This document shows, piece after piece, positions 19,406 through 31,321 of a DNA stretch of 64,000 bases. The position numbers and the translations under genes are program-made. Source of the stretch: Hahnella lacustris (GTDB taxonomy: Bacteria > Pseudomonadota > Gammaproteobacteria > Burkholderiales > Burkholderiaceae_A); assembly GCA_965194655.1 (NCBI GenBank), contig OZ239148.1, positions 1,736,001-1,800,000 on the forward strand. The letters run 5' to 3'. A model generated the notes under the pieces. The model was not told the origin of the DNA. It worked only from the letters and a program-made list of their open reading frames with translations, and did not search any database. Every line of letters starts with the position of its first letter. Positions within the stretch are counted from its first letter, which is position 1.

Positions 19406-21241
19406 CTAACTTCGGGCATCTAAGGCCAAAAAGCCCCCACTCTGGTGCGCCCAAAGCCGGGCATAGAGGCCTCCTCGCTGCAGAAGCTCCATATGGGAGC
19501 CCTCCTCCACGATGCGCCCCTCGTCCAGAACAATCAGTCGGTCCAGAGCAGCAATGGTGCTCAACCGATGAGCAATCGCCAACACGGTCTTGCCCTGCAT
19601 CAACTCCGCCAGGCTCTGCTGAATCGCCGCCTCCACCTCGCTGTCCAGCGCACTGGTCGCCTCGTCTAGCAGCAAAATGGGGGCATCTTTCAGAATAACC
19701 CGTGCAATGGCTACGCGCTGTCGCTGACCGCCACTGAGCTTCACCCCGCGCTCGCCCACATGGGCATCTAGACCCCGACGCCCCTCTTGATCCTCCAGGC
19801 TCGGCACAAAAGCCTCGGCATGGGCCCTTCGAACGGCCTCCCAGACCTCTTCGTCATTCGCCTGGGGCCGGCCATAAACGATGTTGTCCCGAACCGACCG
19901 GTGCAAGAGTGAGGTGTCCTGAGTCACCATGCCAATCTGAGCCCGCAGGCTGTTCTGCGTAACCTTGGCAATGTCCTGGCCATCAATCTGAATCACACCC
20001 GAATCGAGGTCGTAAAACCGCAAAAGAAGGTTGGTCAGCGTGCTTTTACCGGCCCCAGACGGCCCCACCAAGCCCACCTTCTCTCCAGGGCGAATGACTA
20101 GGTTCAAGTGGTGAATCACCGGCCGATCGGGGCCATAAGAAAAGCAGACATCTCTAAATTCAACCCGGCCAGTCTTGACCTCCAGAGGTTGGGCAGACGG
20201 CGCGTCCACAATCGTCAGAGGCTTGGCGAGCATAGAGATGCCATCGCGCACCGTTCCAATATTCTCGAAGAGGTTGGCCATCTCGTACATCACCCAGTGA
20301 GAGATACCCATTAAACGAATGGCCATGGCCACCGAGGCGGCAACCGCACCGGACCCAATCCCCCCCTCTGTCCAGACCCAAAGACCAGCAATCCCGGTCC
20401 CCATCACCAGAGAAACGCTCAGGGCGTGGTTGGTGGTCTCGAAACTTCCCGCCAATCGCATCTGCGGATAGGCCGTCTGCATGAATTCCTGCATGGACTC
20501 CTTCGCATAAGACGCTTCGCGCTCTGCGTGAGAGAAAAGTTTCACGGTAGATATGTTGGTGTAAGCATCGGTGATGCGTCCGGTCATCAGGCTTCGGGCA
20601 TCCGCCTGTCGCTTCGCCACCAGACCAATGCGGGGCACAAAGTAACGAAGGACCAACGCATAGGCCAATACCCAGATCGCAAAGGGGCCCATCAGTCGCA
20701 AGTCAAAACTTCCCACCACACTGACCATCGTGATGAAGTAGACGCCCACAAACACCAAGATATCGACCAGCGTGATCACCACATCACGAACTGCCAGAGC
20801 GGTCTGCATGACTTTGGCGGAGACCCGGCCGGAGAACTCGTTCTGATAGAAAGACATGCTCTGCGCAAGCATGAGCCGGTGGAACATCCAGCGCAGACGC
20901 ATGGGCATATTGGCAAAGAGCGCCTGATACTTCACCAAGCAGGCGAGCAGCACCAGAACAATACTTCCAACGAGAAAGGCTGCCATGAGGCTCAGCTCCG
21001 CCCTGGCCAGGACCCAGAATTGATCTGGGGGGGTCTTTGCAAGCCAGTCCACGAGAAATCCCAGCAGGGCAAATAGAAAAGCTTCAAATGCGGCGATGCT
21101 CGCTGTGAGGGTCATGAGGGCGAGCAGATAGATCCTTCCCCCTTTGGTCATGTCCCAGAGAAACGACCAGAGCCGCGCGGAGGGGACTTGGGGAGCTTCG
21201 GGGGGGTAGGTGGGGAGGAGACGCTCAAAGAATGCAAACAT
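19406..21241 (-). CDS. ABC transporter, fused permease and ATPase (exporter type)
   Basis: A 611-residue half-transporter of the MsbA/multidrug type, expected to work as a homodimer in the inner membrane. The first 330 residues hold about six membrane segments. The ATPase domain follows with Walker A GPSGAGKST, signature LSGGQRQRVAIAR, Walker B ILLLDEATSALDSE and the switch histidine in AIAHRLSTI. The substrate is unknown. It lies upstream of, and in the same direction as, the TonB receptor gene, with 116 bases between that include a candidate promoter, so the two may be separately transcribed. Confidence 0.9.
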   Translation of the reverse strand: MFAFFERLLPTYPPEAPQVPSARLWSFLWDMTKGGRIYLLALMTLTASIAAFEAFLFALLGFLVDWLAKTPPDQFWVLARAELSLMAAFLVGSIVLVLLACLVKYQALFANMPMRLRWMFHRLMLAQSMSFYQNEFSGRVSAKVMQTALAVRDVVITLVDILVFVGVYFITMVSVVGSFDLRLMGPFAIWVLAYALVLRYFVPRIGLVAKRQADARSLMTGRITDAYTNISTVKLFSHAEREASYAKESMQEFMQTAYPQMRLAGSFETTNHALSVSLVMGTGIAGLWVWTEGGIGSGAVAASVAMAIRLMGISHWVMYEMANLFENIGTVRDGISMLAKPLTIVDAPSAQPLEVKTGRVEFRDVCFSYGPDRPVIHHLNLVIRPGEKVGLVGPSGAGKSTLTNLLLRFYDLDSGVIQIDGQDIAKVTQNSLRAQIGMVTQDTSLLHRSVRDNIVYGRPQANDEEVWEAVRRAHAEAFVPSLEDQEGRRGLDAHVGERGVKLSGGQRQRVAIARVILKDAPILLLDEATSALDSEVEAAIQQSLAELMQGKTVLAIAHRLSTIAALDRLIVLDEGRIVEEGSHMELLQRGGLYARLWAHQSGGFLALDARS

Positions 21242-21285
21242 GCTGGGCTCGATTAGTCTAAAAATCGGTCTGATATTGTTGCCAC

Positions 21286-21917
21286 ATGGAATGGACTCAG
21301 ACCGAAAGCCTCATTCGTGCTGCTGTGGGTCTTTTTGTCATCGTGGACCCCATCGGCAGCGTGGTGCTCTTTCTTGCGGTAACCCGCGGGTACAGCACTG
21401 AGAAACGAAAACGTGCGGCGCAATGGGCTGGCCTTACCGTCGCAGGGGTGCTCATCGGTGCGGCTCTGATCGGCCGCGCGGTGCTCGACGTATTCTCCAT
21501 CCGCTTGGCATCTTTGTCCGTCGCTGGCGGTATTTTATTTCTGATTCTGGCCATTCAAATGCTGAATGCCGAACCCGAGCCTGCGCCTGACTCGAGCAGC
21601 TCGGATCCCAGCCTTCCCGAGAGCGCCATTGTGCCTCTGGGCGTCCCGCTGATGGCCGGGCCAGGGGCCATCAGCACGGTCATCTTGAATAGCCCTGGGC
21701 TGGCAGACCCCATCACGACAGGTCTTTTAATTCTGGCCATCGCAGGCGTTGGTCTCTCCACCTGGCTTTGCTTTACCTTCTCCGACCAGATCGTCCGGCT
21801 CGTGGGGCCAGTGGGGATTCGGCTACTCACCCGCCTGATGGGCCTTGTGCTGGCGGCTCTCGCCATTGAATACATTGCCAAAGGATTGGCGGGAATCTTT
21901 CCCAAGCTCTTTGGAAC

Positions 21918-21921
<4 letters not shown>
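21286..21921 (+). CDS. MarC family inner membrane protein
   Basis: A 211-residue protein with six predicted membrane segments and the MarC/YhgN signatures VGLFVIVDPIGSVVLFLA near the start and LGVPLMAGPGAISTVIL in the middle. The family's biochemical role is uncertain despite the historic 'multiple antibiotic resistance' name. It is a lone gene divergent from the ABC exporter. Its stop overlaps the end of the convergent oligopeptide ABC ATPase gene by four bases. No strong ribosome binding site is seen. Confidence 0.88.
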
Positions 21922-23761
<1,840 letters not shown>

Positions 23762-23765
<4 letters not shown>

Positions 23766-25201
23766 GGGTTGACTCCCAGGCGACGTGTCACCCGAAAGAG
23801 GCTGGCGCGCAGCCTGGCCCGGGGATCAAAGGCATCTCGAATCGCATCCGCCAGCAGATTTGCAGAGAGCACCAGCATGAGCATGAACACAAAGGCACTG
23901 AGCAGTGTCCACCAGACCACCGGGGACGCTGCAAGCTCCGCACGCGCAGTGTTAATGATGATACCGAAGCTGGCGGTGTTCGGGTCTACACCAACGCCCA
24001 CATAAGACAAGACGGCCTCGGCCAGAATGAAGGTGGAGAACTGCATCACCGCATGAATCAGCACAATATGCATGAGGTTGGGGGTGATGTGACGCCAGAG
24101 AATGCGCGTGTTGGGAACACCGAAGGCCTGCGCGCCTTGGATGTATTCCATCTCACGCAGCTTGAGGGTCTCACCGCGAACGAGTCTGCAAAGCCCAGTG
24201 AACGACGTCAGGCCTAGGATCAGGCAAAGAAACATCAGCCGCGCATCCGAACGCTCAAGAGCTGTCTCGAACAAGGTGGGGTTGTTGTCAATAAAGACCT
24301 GGAGAAGCAGAACCGCTGCGGCAATGAGGAGGACGTCCGGAATCGAAGCCACCAGGGTATAGACATACTGAATCGCCTCATCGACCCAGCCCCTGAAGTA
24401 GCCCGCAACCACCCCCAGCCCAACCGCCAGCGGGAGCACCACCAGCGTGGTCAGGCTCCCTATCACCAGGGCCGTCCGAATGCTCTTGAGCGCCATCACC
24501 AAGACCGAGTTTCCGGTTCGATCGGTACCCAACACATGGTAGCCCTCAGACAGGGAAATCATGAGCGACACCATGAGGGCGAGCCCGGAGACGGTCAGCA
24601 CGGCAGTTCGCCAAGGCCAGGCAGACTGCCCAGTCCAAGCCAGAGTGAGGCACCGCCCCATGCTCTGCTGAGTCCTCCGTGCGGACATGGCGAGGACCGT
24701 CAGACCCACCAACACCAGAGCCGAAAACGCCCAGGCGACTCCCCTGAGCACCTTTTTCCACACATCTTGAGCGTGGTGATCTCGGTCGGTGAGATGCCGA
24801 CCTCCGAAACTCAGCGGCGGAAAATCTCTGACGGTCTGGCCATTTTGTTCGAAGGATTCCTTGCGAAAAGCGCGAATGGCAAGCGGCTCCGAATAGCTGC
24901 GCTCACGGGCTGCCACCAAGGGCTTGAGCAACAAATCCAACGCGCTCTGAGCCTCACCGTAACGCACCTCCGTCTGGCCCGGTGCAGAGGAGAGCGCAAG
25001 CCGAAAGTGAAGAGAGTCCAACACGCCGACACTGAGGAAAAAACCAAGTACCAGGCCGCTGGCCATTCCAACCGGACGTTGAAAGACGAGCCTCCAGTTC
25101 GCGCTCAGCTCGGGAGAACGCCGAACCTGCCAGGCGTAGACCACCAGCGCAATCAGCAGAGCAAAGACAAAGAGGTCGGTGGTGAGCAGCGTGAGCTTCA
25201 T
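23762..25201 (-). CDS. yejE: Oligopeptide ABC importer, permease (YejE-like) with N-terminal extension
   Basis: Inner membrane channel subunit. Residues from about 215 to the end form the binding-protein-dependent permease domain, with the ATPase-contact loop EYIQGAQAFGVPNTRILWRH and about five membrane segments. At 479 residues it is much longer than E. coli YejE (about 340). The extra N-terminal 200 residues hold additional membrane segments and an extracytoplasmic stretch around residues 65-135. The final segment contains FDPRARL, usual for DppC/OppC-like permeases. It lies between the YejB-like and YejF-like genes, overlapping the latter by four bases. The extension has no recognised function. 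Confidence 0.85.
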
Positions 25202-25204
25202 AGG

Positions 25205-26182
25205 TTATTGCAGTCGAATACGGGGATCTGCAATGGCGTAACAGATCTCCGTCAGGATGAGGCCCAGAATGTAGAGGGCGGAACCAATGAAGACCATGGA
25301 ACGCACAATCGCGAAATCCTGCCCCCCAATGGCCTCAATGAGGTAGCTACCCAGTCCTGGAATGGAGAAGAAAGACTCCACAATCAGGCTCCCCATAAAC
25401 AACAAGGGAATGATGGCGACCGAGCTGGTAATGATGGGGATCAGCGCGTTTCGCAAAACATGCCCGAACAGCACCCGAAGGTCCGAGAGCCCCTTGGCAC
25501 GGGCAGTTCTCACGTAGTCCTTCGAAATCTCTTCGAGGAAAATCGTGCGGTTGAAGCGAGTCTCAGAGCCCACTCGGGCGAGAAGGCTGACGACCACCGG
25601 CATGATGAGAAAGCGCCACGCATCTGCTCCAGGGTCGAAACCGGAGACTGGCAAGAGTTGCAAGATCCGCGAGAAGAGGAACTGGCCCGCCACAATAAAA
25701 AAGAGCGCTGAAATCGACATCAACACCACGCAGGCCACACTCCCCCAGAAGTCGAGATAGGTGCCCCTGAAAAACGCGAGGCCCAGGGCCAGGGTCACAG
25801 CCAGACCAAGCCCCACGAGGAAGGCAGGAAGCGCCAGTGCGAGGCTTGGGCCCGCACGTCGTTGAATCTCGGTGGCGATGTCTCGTCCGCTATCGGCGCG
25901 GCCGAAGTCCAGTACAAACATGCGGAGCGAATGGTCGACGAACAAGGTGTCCGTGAACTGCCCGGCTCCCTCTGCCTTCGCATTGAAAAACAAGGGGCGA
26001 TCGTAGCCGCGCTCCGCTTTCCACTTCTCGATGGCATCCGCAGTGACGCGCTTGCCGCCCATCTGCATGCGGGCCATATCATCTGGCGAGTTCACCTTAA
26101 AGAAGAGCAAGAAGGTGACGAAATTGATGCCCAGCAGGATCAGGAGGCCGTACACGAGCTTGCGAGCAAGGAACGTCATCAT
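25205..26182 (-). CDS. yejB: Oligopeptide ABC importer, permease (YejB-like)
   Basis: DppB/OppB-type inner membrane subunit, 325 residues from ATG 26182. That ATG overlaps the binding-protein stop codon (ATGA) and has AGGAGG about ten bases upstream. Signatures are the N-terminal LVYGLLILLGINFVTFLLF and the contact loop DYVRTARAKGLSDLRVL. A further hallmark is FFSIPGLGSYLIEAI, followed by the C-terminal LTEICYAIADPRIRLQ. An upstream in-frame start at 26314 would run into the binding-protein gene without a ribosome site and is rejected. Confidence 0.9.
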   Translation of the reverse strand: MMTFLARKLVYGLLILLGINFVTFLLFFKVNSPDDMARMQMGGKRVTADAIEKWKAERGYDRPLFFNAKAEGAGQFTDTLFVDHSLRMFVLDFGRADSGRDIATEIQRRAGPSLALALPAFLVGLGLAVTLALGLAFFRGTYLDFWGSVACVVLMSISALFFIVAGQFLFSRILQLLPVSGFDPGADAWRFLIMPVVVSLLARVGSETRFNRTIFLEEISKDYVRTARAKGLSDLRVLFGHVLRNALIPIITSSVAIIPLLFMGSLIVESFFSIPGLGSYLIEAIGGQDFAIVRSMVFIGSALYILGLILTEICYAIADPRIRLQ

Positions 26183-28404
26183 GACTTCGCCCCCTCCTGC
26201 GGTACCACAGCACTGCTGTTCTGCCGCCGACGCCATGCCCGCCACGCAGGCCACGCGAGCAGAATGAATCCAACCGGAATGGCAAACACGGGCCACCAAA
26301 TCGGCCGATTCCATTCCGCAATCTTCTGGGCTCTCAAGTCGGGGTCAATGCGAAGGTAGGGCAGGTTGTCACGAATGATGTTCGAGGGCTTACCGTTATA
26401 GACCCACTGGTGATAAGCGCCCCCATATTCCTCTGACCAGCCATAGAGCAATGGCATGTCCTCCTGCATCACCCGCCCCATCTCACGAATCAAGGCTGCC
26501 CTCTCTGGGCCATCATCCAGATCCTTCATCTTCAGAAAAAGCCGGTCGAACTCTGGGTTCTCCCAGTTGGAGGCATTCTCCCCATCCACCTTGGCTTTTG
26601 AGTTGGGACCGTACAACAGAAACAGAAAGTTCTCGGGATCCGGGTAGTCTGCGAGCCACCCCCAGAAGAAAAACTGGGCCGAGCCTTTGCGCATCTTGTC
26701 CTGGAAACGGTTGTAGTCGGTGTTGCGAAGCTCCATTTGAATGTTGAGCTTTGCCGCCTGCTTCACCGTCCAGTCCATTCGAGCCTTATACCCCGGCCCC
26801 ACACCCTGGGTGTCATAGTTCAACACCAGCGGCTGCCCGGTCTTGGCGTCGCGCCCATTCGGATAGCCCGCCTCCGCCAGCAAACGCTTGGCCACCTCAA
26901 TCGATTTACGCTTGATCTTGCCGTCTGGTCCAATGTCGTAGATGAGTGGGTTAGGCTTGATCTGATCGTTCCCAAACAGGCCCGGCACCACAATGCTGTG
27001 ATTCACCTGCGCCCGGTTCTCTTCAAAGACCGCTATGTACTCTTCAAAATCAAATGCAATGGCCAATGCCTGACGGAGCTTGCGATTCTTGGCGGCCTGT
27101 TCAGGGGTCTTGCCTGCGCCAACCACCGGGTCTAACCAGTTAAACCCGAAGTACCAGAGTCCCACTTGGATGGTGCTCGGCAACTGGATCTTTCGATCCA
27201 GAAGATCTCGGGCACGGCCTGTCTGATCATCGATCGCGACCTGATAGGCAATACCATTCTCACCACGCTCAATCTGCGGGTTGTCGTAATAGCCCTGAAT
27301 GAACTTGGTAAAGACCGATGTGGCCTCGTTCTCACGAATCGAGACCATGCTGTCCACGAAGGGGATGGGCTTGCCGCAGTCCTTGAGTAAACCCTTCTCC
27401 GCATCGGAGGCCTCACCCTCACACGGGTAAGTGGTGCCCCGGTAGTTTGGATTGCGCTTGAGCACCATGCGCGCATTCGGCACGAACTCGGTCAGCATGT
27501 AAGGCCCAGTGCCCACAGGCCAGGTGTTGAGCACCAGGTTGCGTTGACTCATGCCGGGCTGAGCATAGAAGGCATCCACCTCCCAGGCCATTGGCGCAAA
27601 GAAGGTCATGGCCAGCCAATACTTGAACTGCGGATACTTCCCAATGACGCGAATGCGAAAGGCATGGTCGTCGATCTTTTCGACCCCCGGGAAGTCATGC
27701 TGACGAAAGTCAAGCCATGGCATATGACCAAAGGGGCCGGACTGCCGAGGGCCGAGCCTCTCTTTGAGTTCCTTTTCCTGGGCTCGAATGCGCTTGCCAT
27801 AGTCCGCAAGACCAACAATCTTCTCGGATAGGAAACCGAACGCGGGTGACTTCACACGCGTGGTCGCCATTCGGCGAATGGAATAAATGAAGTCATCTGC
27901 AATGAGCTCGCGGGTGCCCATGTGCTCAAAGTCGTAAGGCGTCTTGACGCCCTCAAGATCCGACTCCTGAAGGGCGTGATAACGCAGCGCGCCCGATGGA
28001 TCCTTGGCGAATGCAGGATGTGGCTGCCAGAGAATGCCCTTCTGGATGCGCAGCTCAAACACGCTTTCGGCAATTTGCTCGGCCGGCGCGGTGGAAGGAA
28101 GGGTTCGGCCCTTGGCGTCCAGGTAAGTGACCGTTGGTATCGCCTCCAGGTTACGGGGCTCTAGAACATAGGGGCGCTTCAGATAGTGATACTTCAGAGG
28201 AGGCTCATAAACCGCGTAGGTCCATGGCGTCTCGTTATTGCTGTACGAGGAAACGTTGTCGAGATACTTAGGCGTCTCTTGGAAGGACGTGAAAAACACG
28301 TTCTCCTCGTAGAGTTTGGCATCTAGGGGCTCGTTGGAGACCCCGCAGCCCTGGAGCACCAGGACTGCGGTCAGCAAAGGAAGCAGTCGACGGATCAATC
28401 GCAT
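26179..28404 (-). CDS. yejA: Oligopeptide-binding protein, family 5, with C-terminal membrane anchor
   Basis: Periplasmic solute-binding protein that delivers peptides to the YejBE-like channel. The 741-residue protein has a family-5 binding fold (NTWPVGTGPYMLTEF near residue 295; NRKLRQALAIAFDFEEYI near residue 435). The N-terminus LLTAVLVLQGCG resembles a lipobox, with an unusual glutamine before Gly-Cys. Residues of about 705-727 form a hydrophobic helix followed by the basic stretch RAWRRRQ, a probable C-terminal anchor that ordinary YejA lacks. It is the first gene of the importer operon and lies 26 bases downstream of the S9 peptidase gene, so the two may be co-transcribed. Confidence 0.85.
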   Translation of the reverse strand: MRLIRRLLPLLTAVLVLQGCGVSNEPLDAKLYEENVFFTSFQETPKYLDNVSSYSNNETPWTYAVYEPPLKYHYLKRPYVLEPRNLEAIPTVTYLDAKGRTLPSTAPAEQIAESVFELRIQKGILWQPHPAFAKDPSGALRYHALQESDLEGVKTPYDFEHMGTRELIADDFIYSIRRMATTRVKSPAFGFLSEKIVGLADYGKRIRAQEKELKERLGPRQSGPFGHMPWLDFRQHDFPGVEKIDDHAFRIRVIGKYPQFKYWLAMTFFAPMAWEVDAFYAQPGMSQRNLVLNTWPVGTGPYMLTEFVPNARMVLKRNPNYRGTTYPCEGEASDAEKGLLKDCGKPIPFVDSMVSIRENEATSVFTKFIQGYYDNPQIERGENGIAYQVAIDDQTGRARDLLDRKIQLPSTIQVGLWYFGFNWLDPVVGAGKTPEQAAKNRKLRQALAIAFDFEEYIAVFEENRAQVNHSIVVPGLFGNDQIKPNPLIYDIGPDGKIKRKSIEVAKRLLAEAGYPNGRDAKTGQPLVLNYDTQGVGPGYKARMDWTVKQAAKLNIQMELRNTDYNRFQDKMRKGSAQFFFWGWLADYPDPENFLFLLYGPNSKAKVDGENASNWENPEFDRLFLKMKDLDDGPERAALIREMGRVMQEDMPLLYGWSEEYGGAYHQWVYNGKPSNIIRDNLPYLRIDPDLRAQKIAEWNRPIWWPVFAIPVGFILLAWPAWRAWRRRQNSSAVVPQEGAKS

Positions 28405-28430
28405 CCGGCGGATGATGCCAGAGGTTATGC

Positions 28431-30392
28431 CTATTGGGTGTGCTTGTTCAAAAACTCCAAGACCTTGGTGTACATCTCTACCCGGTTCTCGACGTTGTAG
28501 AAGCCATGGCCCTCAGGCTTGACCATCCACTCATAGGGCTTACCCGCCTTATCCATTGCCTCACGGAGTCGCGTCGCATGCTCCAGCGGAACTCGGACAT
28601 CTTTCTCGCCATGAATGATGAATACAGGGACCTTGATCTTCGAGACGTTATGGACCGGTGAGGTGGCCACCAAGTCTTCTGGCTTCTCGCCGACGCGACG
28701 GGCCATGAACTTCTCAAAGTAGTCGCCTCCAAGACGGGAGAAGTCGGACCCATCGCCCTTGCGAAATTGCACGAGGTCATACACTCCGACAATCCCGACC
28801 GCGCATCGATACAGGTCAGGATCCTTAATCACCCCCGCCAGTGCCGCATATCCTCCGTAACTGCCTCCGTAGATGCACATGCGCTTGGGGTCGGCCACTC
28901 CCTGGCTCACAGCCCACTGAGTTGCATCAACGAGGTCTTCCTGCATCTTGAGGCCCCACTGCCGATAGCCCGCCTCTTGAAAGTCGGTTCCCCTGTTTCC
29001 GGACCCTCGATAGTTCACCTGCAGTACAGCCCATCCGCGACTGGCGAAGAATTGGCCCTCTGGGTCGAAGCCCCAGAAATCGGTCACACCGAATGGACCG
29101 CCATGCACATTCACCAAGAGAGGAACCGGGCCTTTCGCATGCTTAGGCTTGGTGAGCAGCGCGTGCAAGGTCATGCCATCACGAGCCTTGATCACGACAG
29201 GATCAACGGACACCATCTGCTCTGGCTTGAGATCTGGCAATGTGGCCACGAGGAACTTGGCCTGAAGTTTCTCGACATCGAAGAGATAGAACTCACCGGG
29301 GTTGCGGTCGCTCCGGACCTGAACAATGGCCTGCTTGCCGTCGCGACTGTAGGAGGTGATGCCAAAGGTCTGTCCTTTAAACGCCCCCACCAGGGTGTTA
29401 AAAAACTGAGCCTCCTTGTTCTTGTCGTCCAAGAGCAATTTTTCAGTCCGCCCGCCGAGGTGCATGACCCCAACGACATCTCCCCGATACCCCACCAATG
29501 GAGCGCGAAGATCCACGTCGGGCTCTTTGTGCAGCAACGCCACCTTGTCCGTCGAATAGTCGTACTCATACAAAGCCATGCGATCCTGTTGGGCCTGATC
29601 GAAGTTGCTTAAAAAGTAGCCCTTGGTTCCCTCTGCGTTGAATCCGATGGGATTGATCTGGGGGTTTTTGCGTTTGACGGCAAGAGGCACCTTTTTCCAA
29701 GCAGCTTTTTCGCCCACACCACGAACATGCAGAAAGCTCTTGGTGTCCTCTTCCGTCTTTCCTTCAATGATTTCAACGGCCATCCGCACTCGACCCTCGA
29801 TGTCCGCCTCTAGCGCACGCACATTGCCTGAGGGCTCATCTGCGGTGTAGTCCAGATTGCCGTTATAAACATTCAGGCGATGTACCTTGCCCTTTCCGCC
29901 ATCGGCCCAGTGGTACTTCGCGATCAGGATGTGCCGATCGTCGTTGGGGAGTCGACTCAGCAGGGCGTAGCGGGAGGACGCCATCTCGAAGATTTCGCGG
30001 CGTTGGCTTCCATCGATATTTGCTGCGTAAAGGTTGGTTGGTCGACCATCGTTGTCCAAGTATCCCGTGACCTTGCCCACGGCCATCACCACGCGCTCGT
30101 CATTCGCCCAAAAGAAATTCTGGACATGCATGTTCTCGCCAAAGGTGAAGTGAGAGAGGATGTTTCCGTCGCTGCTCTGCATCACAGCCAAACGCACCTC
30201 AGTCTCGTGCTCATAGGTGAAGGCCATGTGCTTCGCATCGGGGGAGAGCTTGATGTTGGTGAACTGGCGGTGTTCAAAGAACTTGCGCAGAGGAACCTGC
30301 TCGCCAGATTGCGCATAGGCAACCGCGGGAGCGATGCACGACGCCACTCCAACCCAGATCCAACCCACGATGGAGACCAATGTCACTTTCAT
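28431..30392 (-). CDS. S9 family serine peptidase (prolyl oligopeptidase/acylaminoacyl peptidase type), exported
   Basis: Predicted periplasmic peptidase, 653 residues. A signal peptide is seen (hydrophobic residues 3-25, cleavage near AYAQ). An N-terminal beta-propeller region precedes the alpha/beta-hydrolase domain at about residues 400-650. The catalytic serine lies in CIYGGSYGGYAAL, the aspartate in FIIHGEKDVRVP and the histidine in PEGHGFYNVEN. The propeller shows no obvious degeneration. It lies just upstream of the oligopeptide importer operon, so it probably trims peptides for uptake. Confidence 0.9.
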   Translation of the reverse strand: MKVTLVSIVGWIWVGVASCIAPAVAYAQSGEQVPLRKFFEHRQFTNIKLSPDAKHMAFTYEHETEVRLAVMQSSDGNILSHFTFGENMHVQNFFWANDERVVMAVGKVTGYLDNDGRPTNLYAANIDGSQRREIFEMASSRYALLSRLPNDDRHILIAKYHWADGGKGKVHRLNVYNGNLDYTADEPSGNVRALEADIEGRVRMAVEIIEGKTEEDTKSFLHVRGVGEKAAWKKVPLAVKRKNPQINPIGFNAEGTKGYFLSNFDQAQQDRMALYEYDYSTDKVALLHKEPDVDLRAPLVGYRGDVVGVMHLGGRTEKLLLDDKNKEAQFFNTLVGAFKGQTFGITSYSRDGKQAIVQVRSDRNPGEFYLFDVEKLQAKFLVATLPDLKPEQMVSVDPVVIKARDGMTLHALLTKPKHAKGPVPLLVNVHGGPFGVTDFWGFDPEGQFFASRGWAVLQVNYRGSGNRGTDFQEAGYRQWGLKMQEDLVDATQWAVSQGVADPKRMCIYGGSYGGYAALAGVIKDPDLYRCAVGIVGVYDLVQFRKGDGSDFSRLGGDYFEKFMARRVGEKPEDLVATSPVHNVSKIKVPVFIIHGEKDVRVPLEHATRLREAMDKAGKPYEWMVKPEGHGFYNVENRVEMYTKVLEFLNKHTQ

Positions 30393-30448
30393 GTTCTATG
30401 TCCTTTTCTAGAATTTCACAGGTTTTGCGAACGATACCGCTTGAGGCG

Positions 30449-30766
30449 TCAGGCTGCCAGCCAAAGCCATGTCACCAGAGCACCCATGAGGCCCCCCGCC
30501 AGGATGGAGACCGCCACCACTCGAACATCTACGCCCAGTTGTGCCGGCCGAAGCTGGTCGGAGCTCACCCGAGGGACCTCTAAAAGCTGTTCAAGGGGCA
30601 CCTCCAAGGTTGCTGCGAGCGCAGAGAGGGTCTCCAGCGAGGCCTGGGATTCCGACTCCACGCGTTGAATGGTCCGCAGGCTAAGCCCGGCATTTTCTGC
30701 CAGCAGCGGCTGAGACCAGCCACGCACGGTTCGAAGGTGCTTCACCAATAGACCTTGCACCCTCAT
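30449..30766 (-). CDS. XRE-family regulator with C-terminal membrane segment
   Basis: A 105-residue protein. Residues of about 6-60 form a Cro/C1-type helix-turn-helix (HLRTVRGWSQPLLAENAGLS, then LRTIQRVE). Residues of about 84-104 are strongly hydrophobic (VVAVSILAGGLMGALVTWLW), suggesting a DNA-binding protein tethered to the inner membrane. Its start overlaps the stop of the preceding membrane-protein gene (ATGA), so the two are translationally coupled and may interact. Target genes are unknown; the flanking peptidase genes are candidates. Confidence 0.75.
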   Translation of the reverse strand: MRVQGLLVKHLRTVRGWSQPLLAENAGLSLRTIQRVESESQASLETLSALAATLEVPLEQLLEVPRVSSDQLRPAQLGVDVRVVAVSILAGGLMGALVTWLWLAA

Positions 30767-31200
30767 ACACCACCCGCCAGAAGCTTGCCCACGGCGTATC
30801 CCACCAGCACTCCGGCTCCACCCATCACTGCACCCATCAGAAGCGCGTATTGGACGCTGGTCTTATGGCTCGTGGAGTACGCCAAGCGCTCATGTGTCAG
30901 AAGAGTCTCCCCAGCGAAAAGCAGGCACTCGACCCGAGGACGGGTCCAGAGATCCACCACACGAAGTTCAACTGCAAGGGGTTCATCTTCGAGCATGAAC
31001 GGGAGTCGACTTCTGGTTCGGAAGGAGAGGGTCGTGGCAACCAGTTCATCGTCGACATAGACGCGTTCACGCCCAGTCCAGGCGGAGTTGTGGACGGCGA
31101 TGCGATGGCCCTTGTGTTCAAAGTAAAACCAGAACCCACGTGACAACACCGTTCGTGTAGAAACGGTTCGTTCAAGAGCGCTTGGCGGCAGGTCAGTCAT
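30763..31200 (-). CDS. Hypothetical protein with C-terminal membrane segment, paired with XRE regulator
   Basis: Not recognised. The 145 residues comprise a soluble N-terminal part of about 115 residues rich in beta-type segments (GHRIAVHNSAWTGRERVYVD) and a C-terminal glycine-rich hydrophobic helix (residues about 118-142). The two-gene unit with a tethered XRE protein, linked by an ATGA overlap, suggests a membrane sensor or partner for that regulator. No catalytic motif is visible. Confidence 0.65.
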   Translation of the reverse strand: MTDLPPSALERTVSTRTVLSRGFWFYFEHKGHRIAVHNSAWTGRERVYVDDELVATTLSFRTRSRLPFMLEDEPLAVELRVVDLWTRPRVECLLFAGETLLTHERLAYSTSHKTSVQYALLMGAVMGGAGVLVGYAVGKLLAGGV

Positions 31201-31321
31201 TTGAGTCTCCGAGGATTCAGAGTCTCCATCATTCCCTCACGTCCTCACTCTCGCGACGACAACAGCCTGCCGAGTCGCTGCCAATGCCACGCCAGTCTCA
31301 CGACAGCACCCCGCCAGACCC

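Noticed and set aside
24536..25711. Open frame of 391 codons opposite the YejE- and YejB-like genes
   Set aside because: Spans two real genes in antisense, is highly polar and repetitive in composition, and matches no family.
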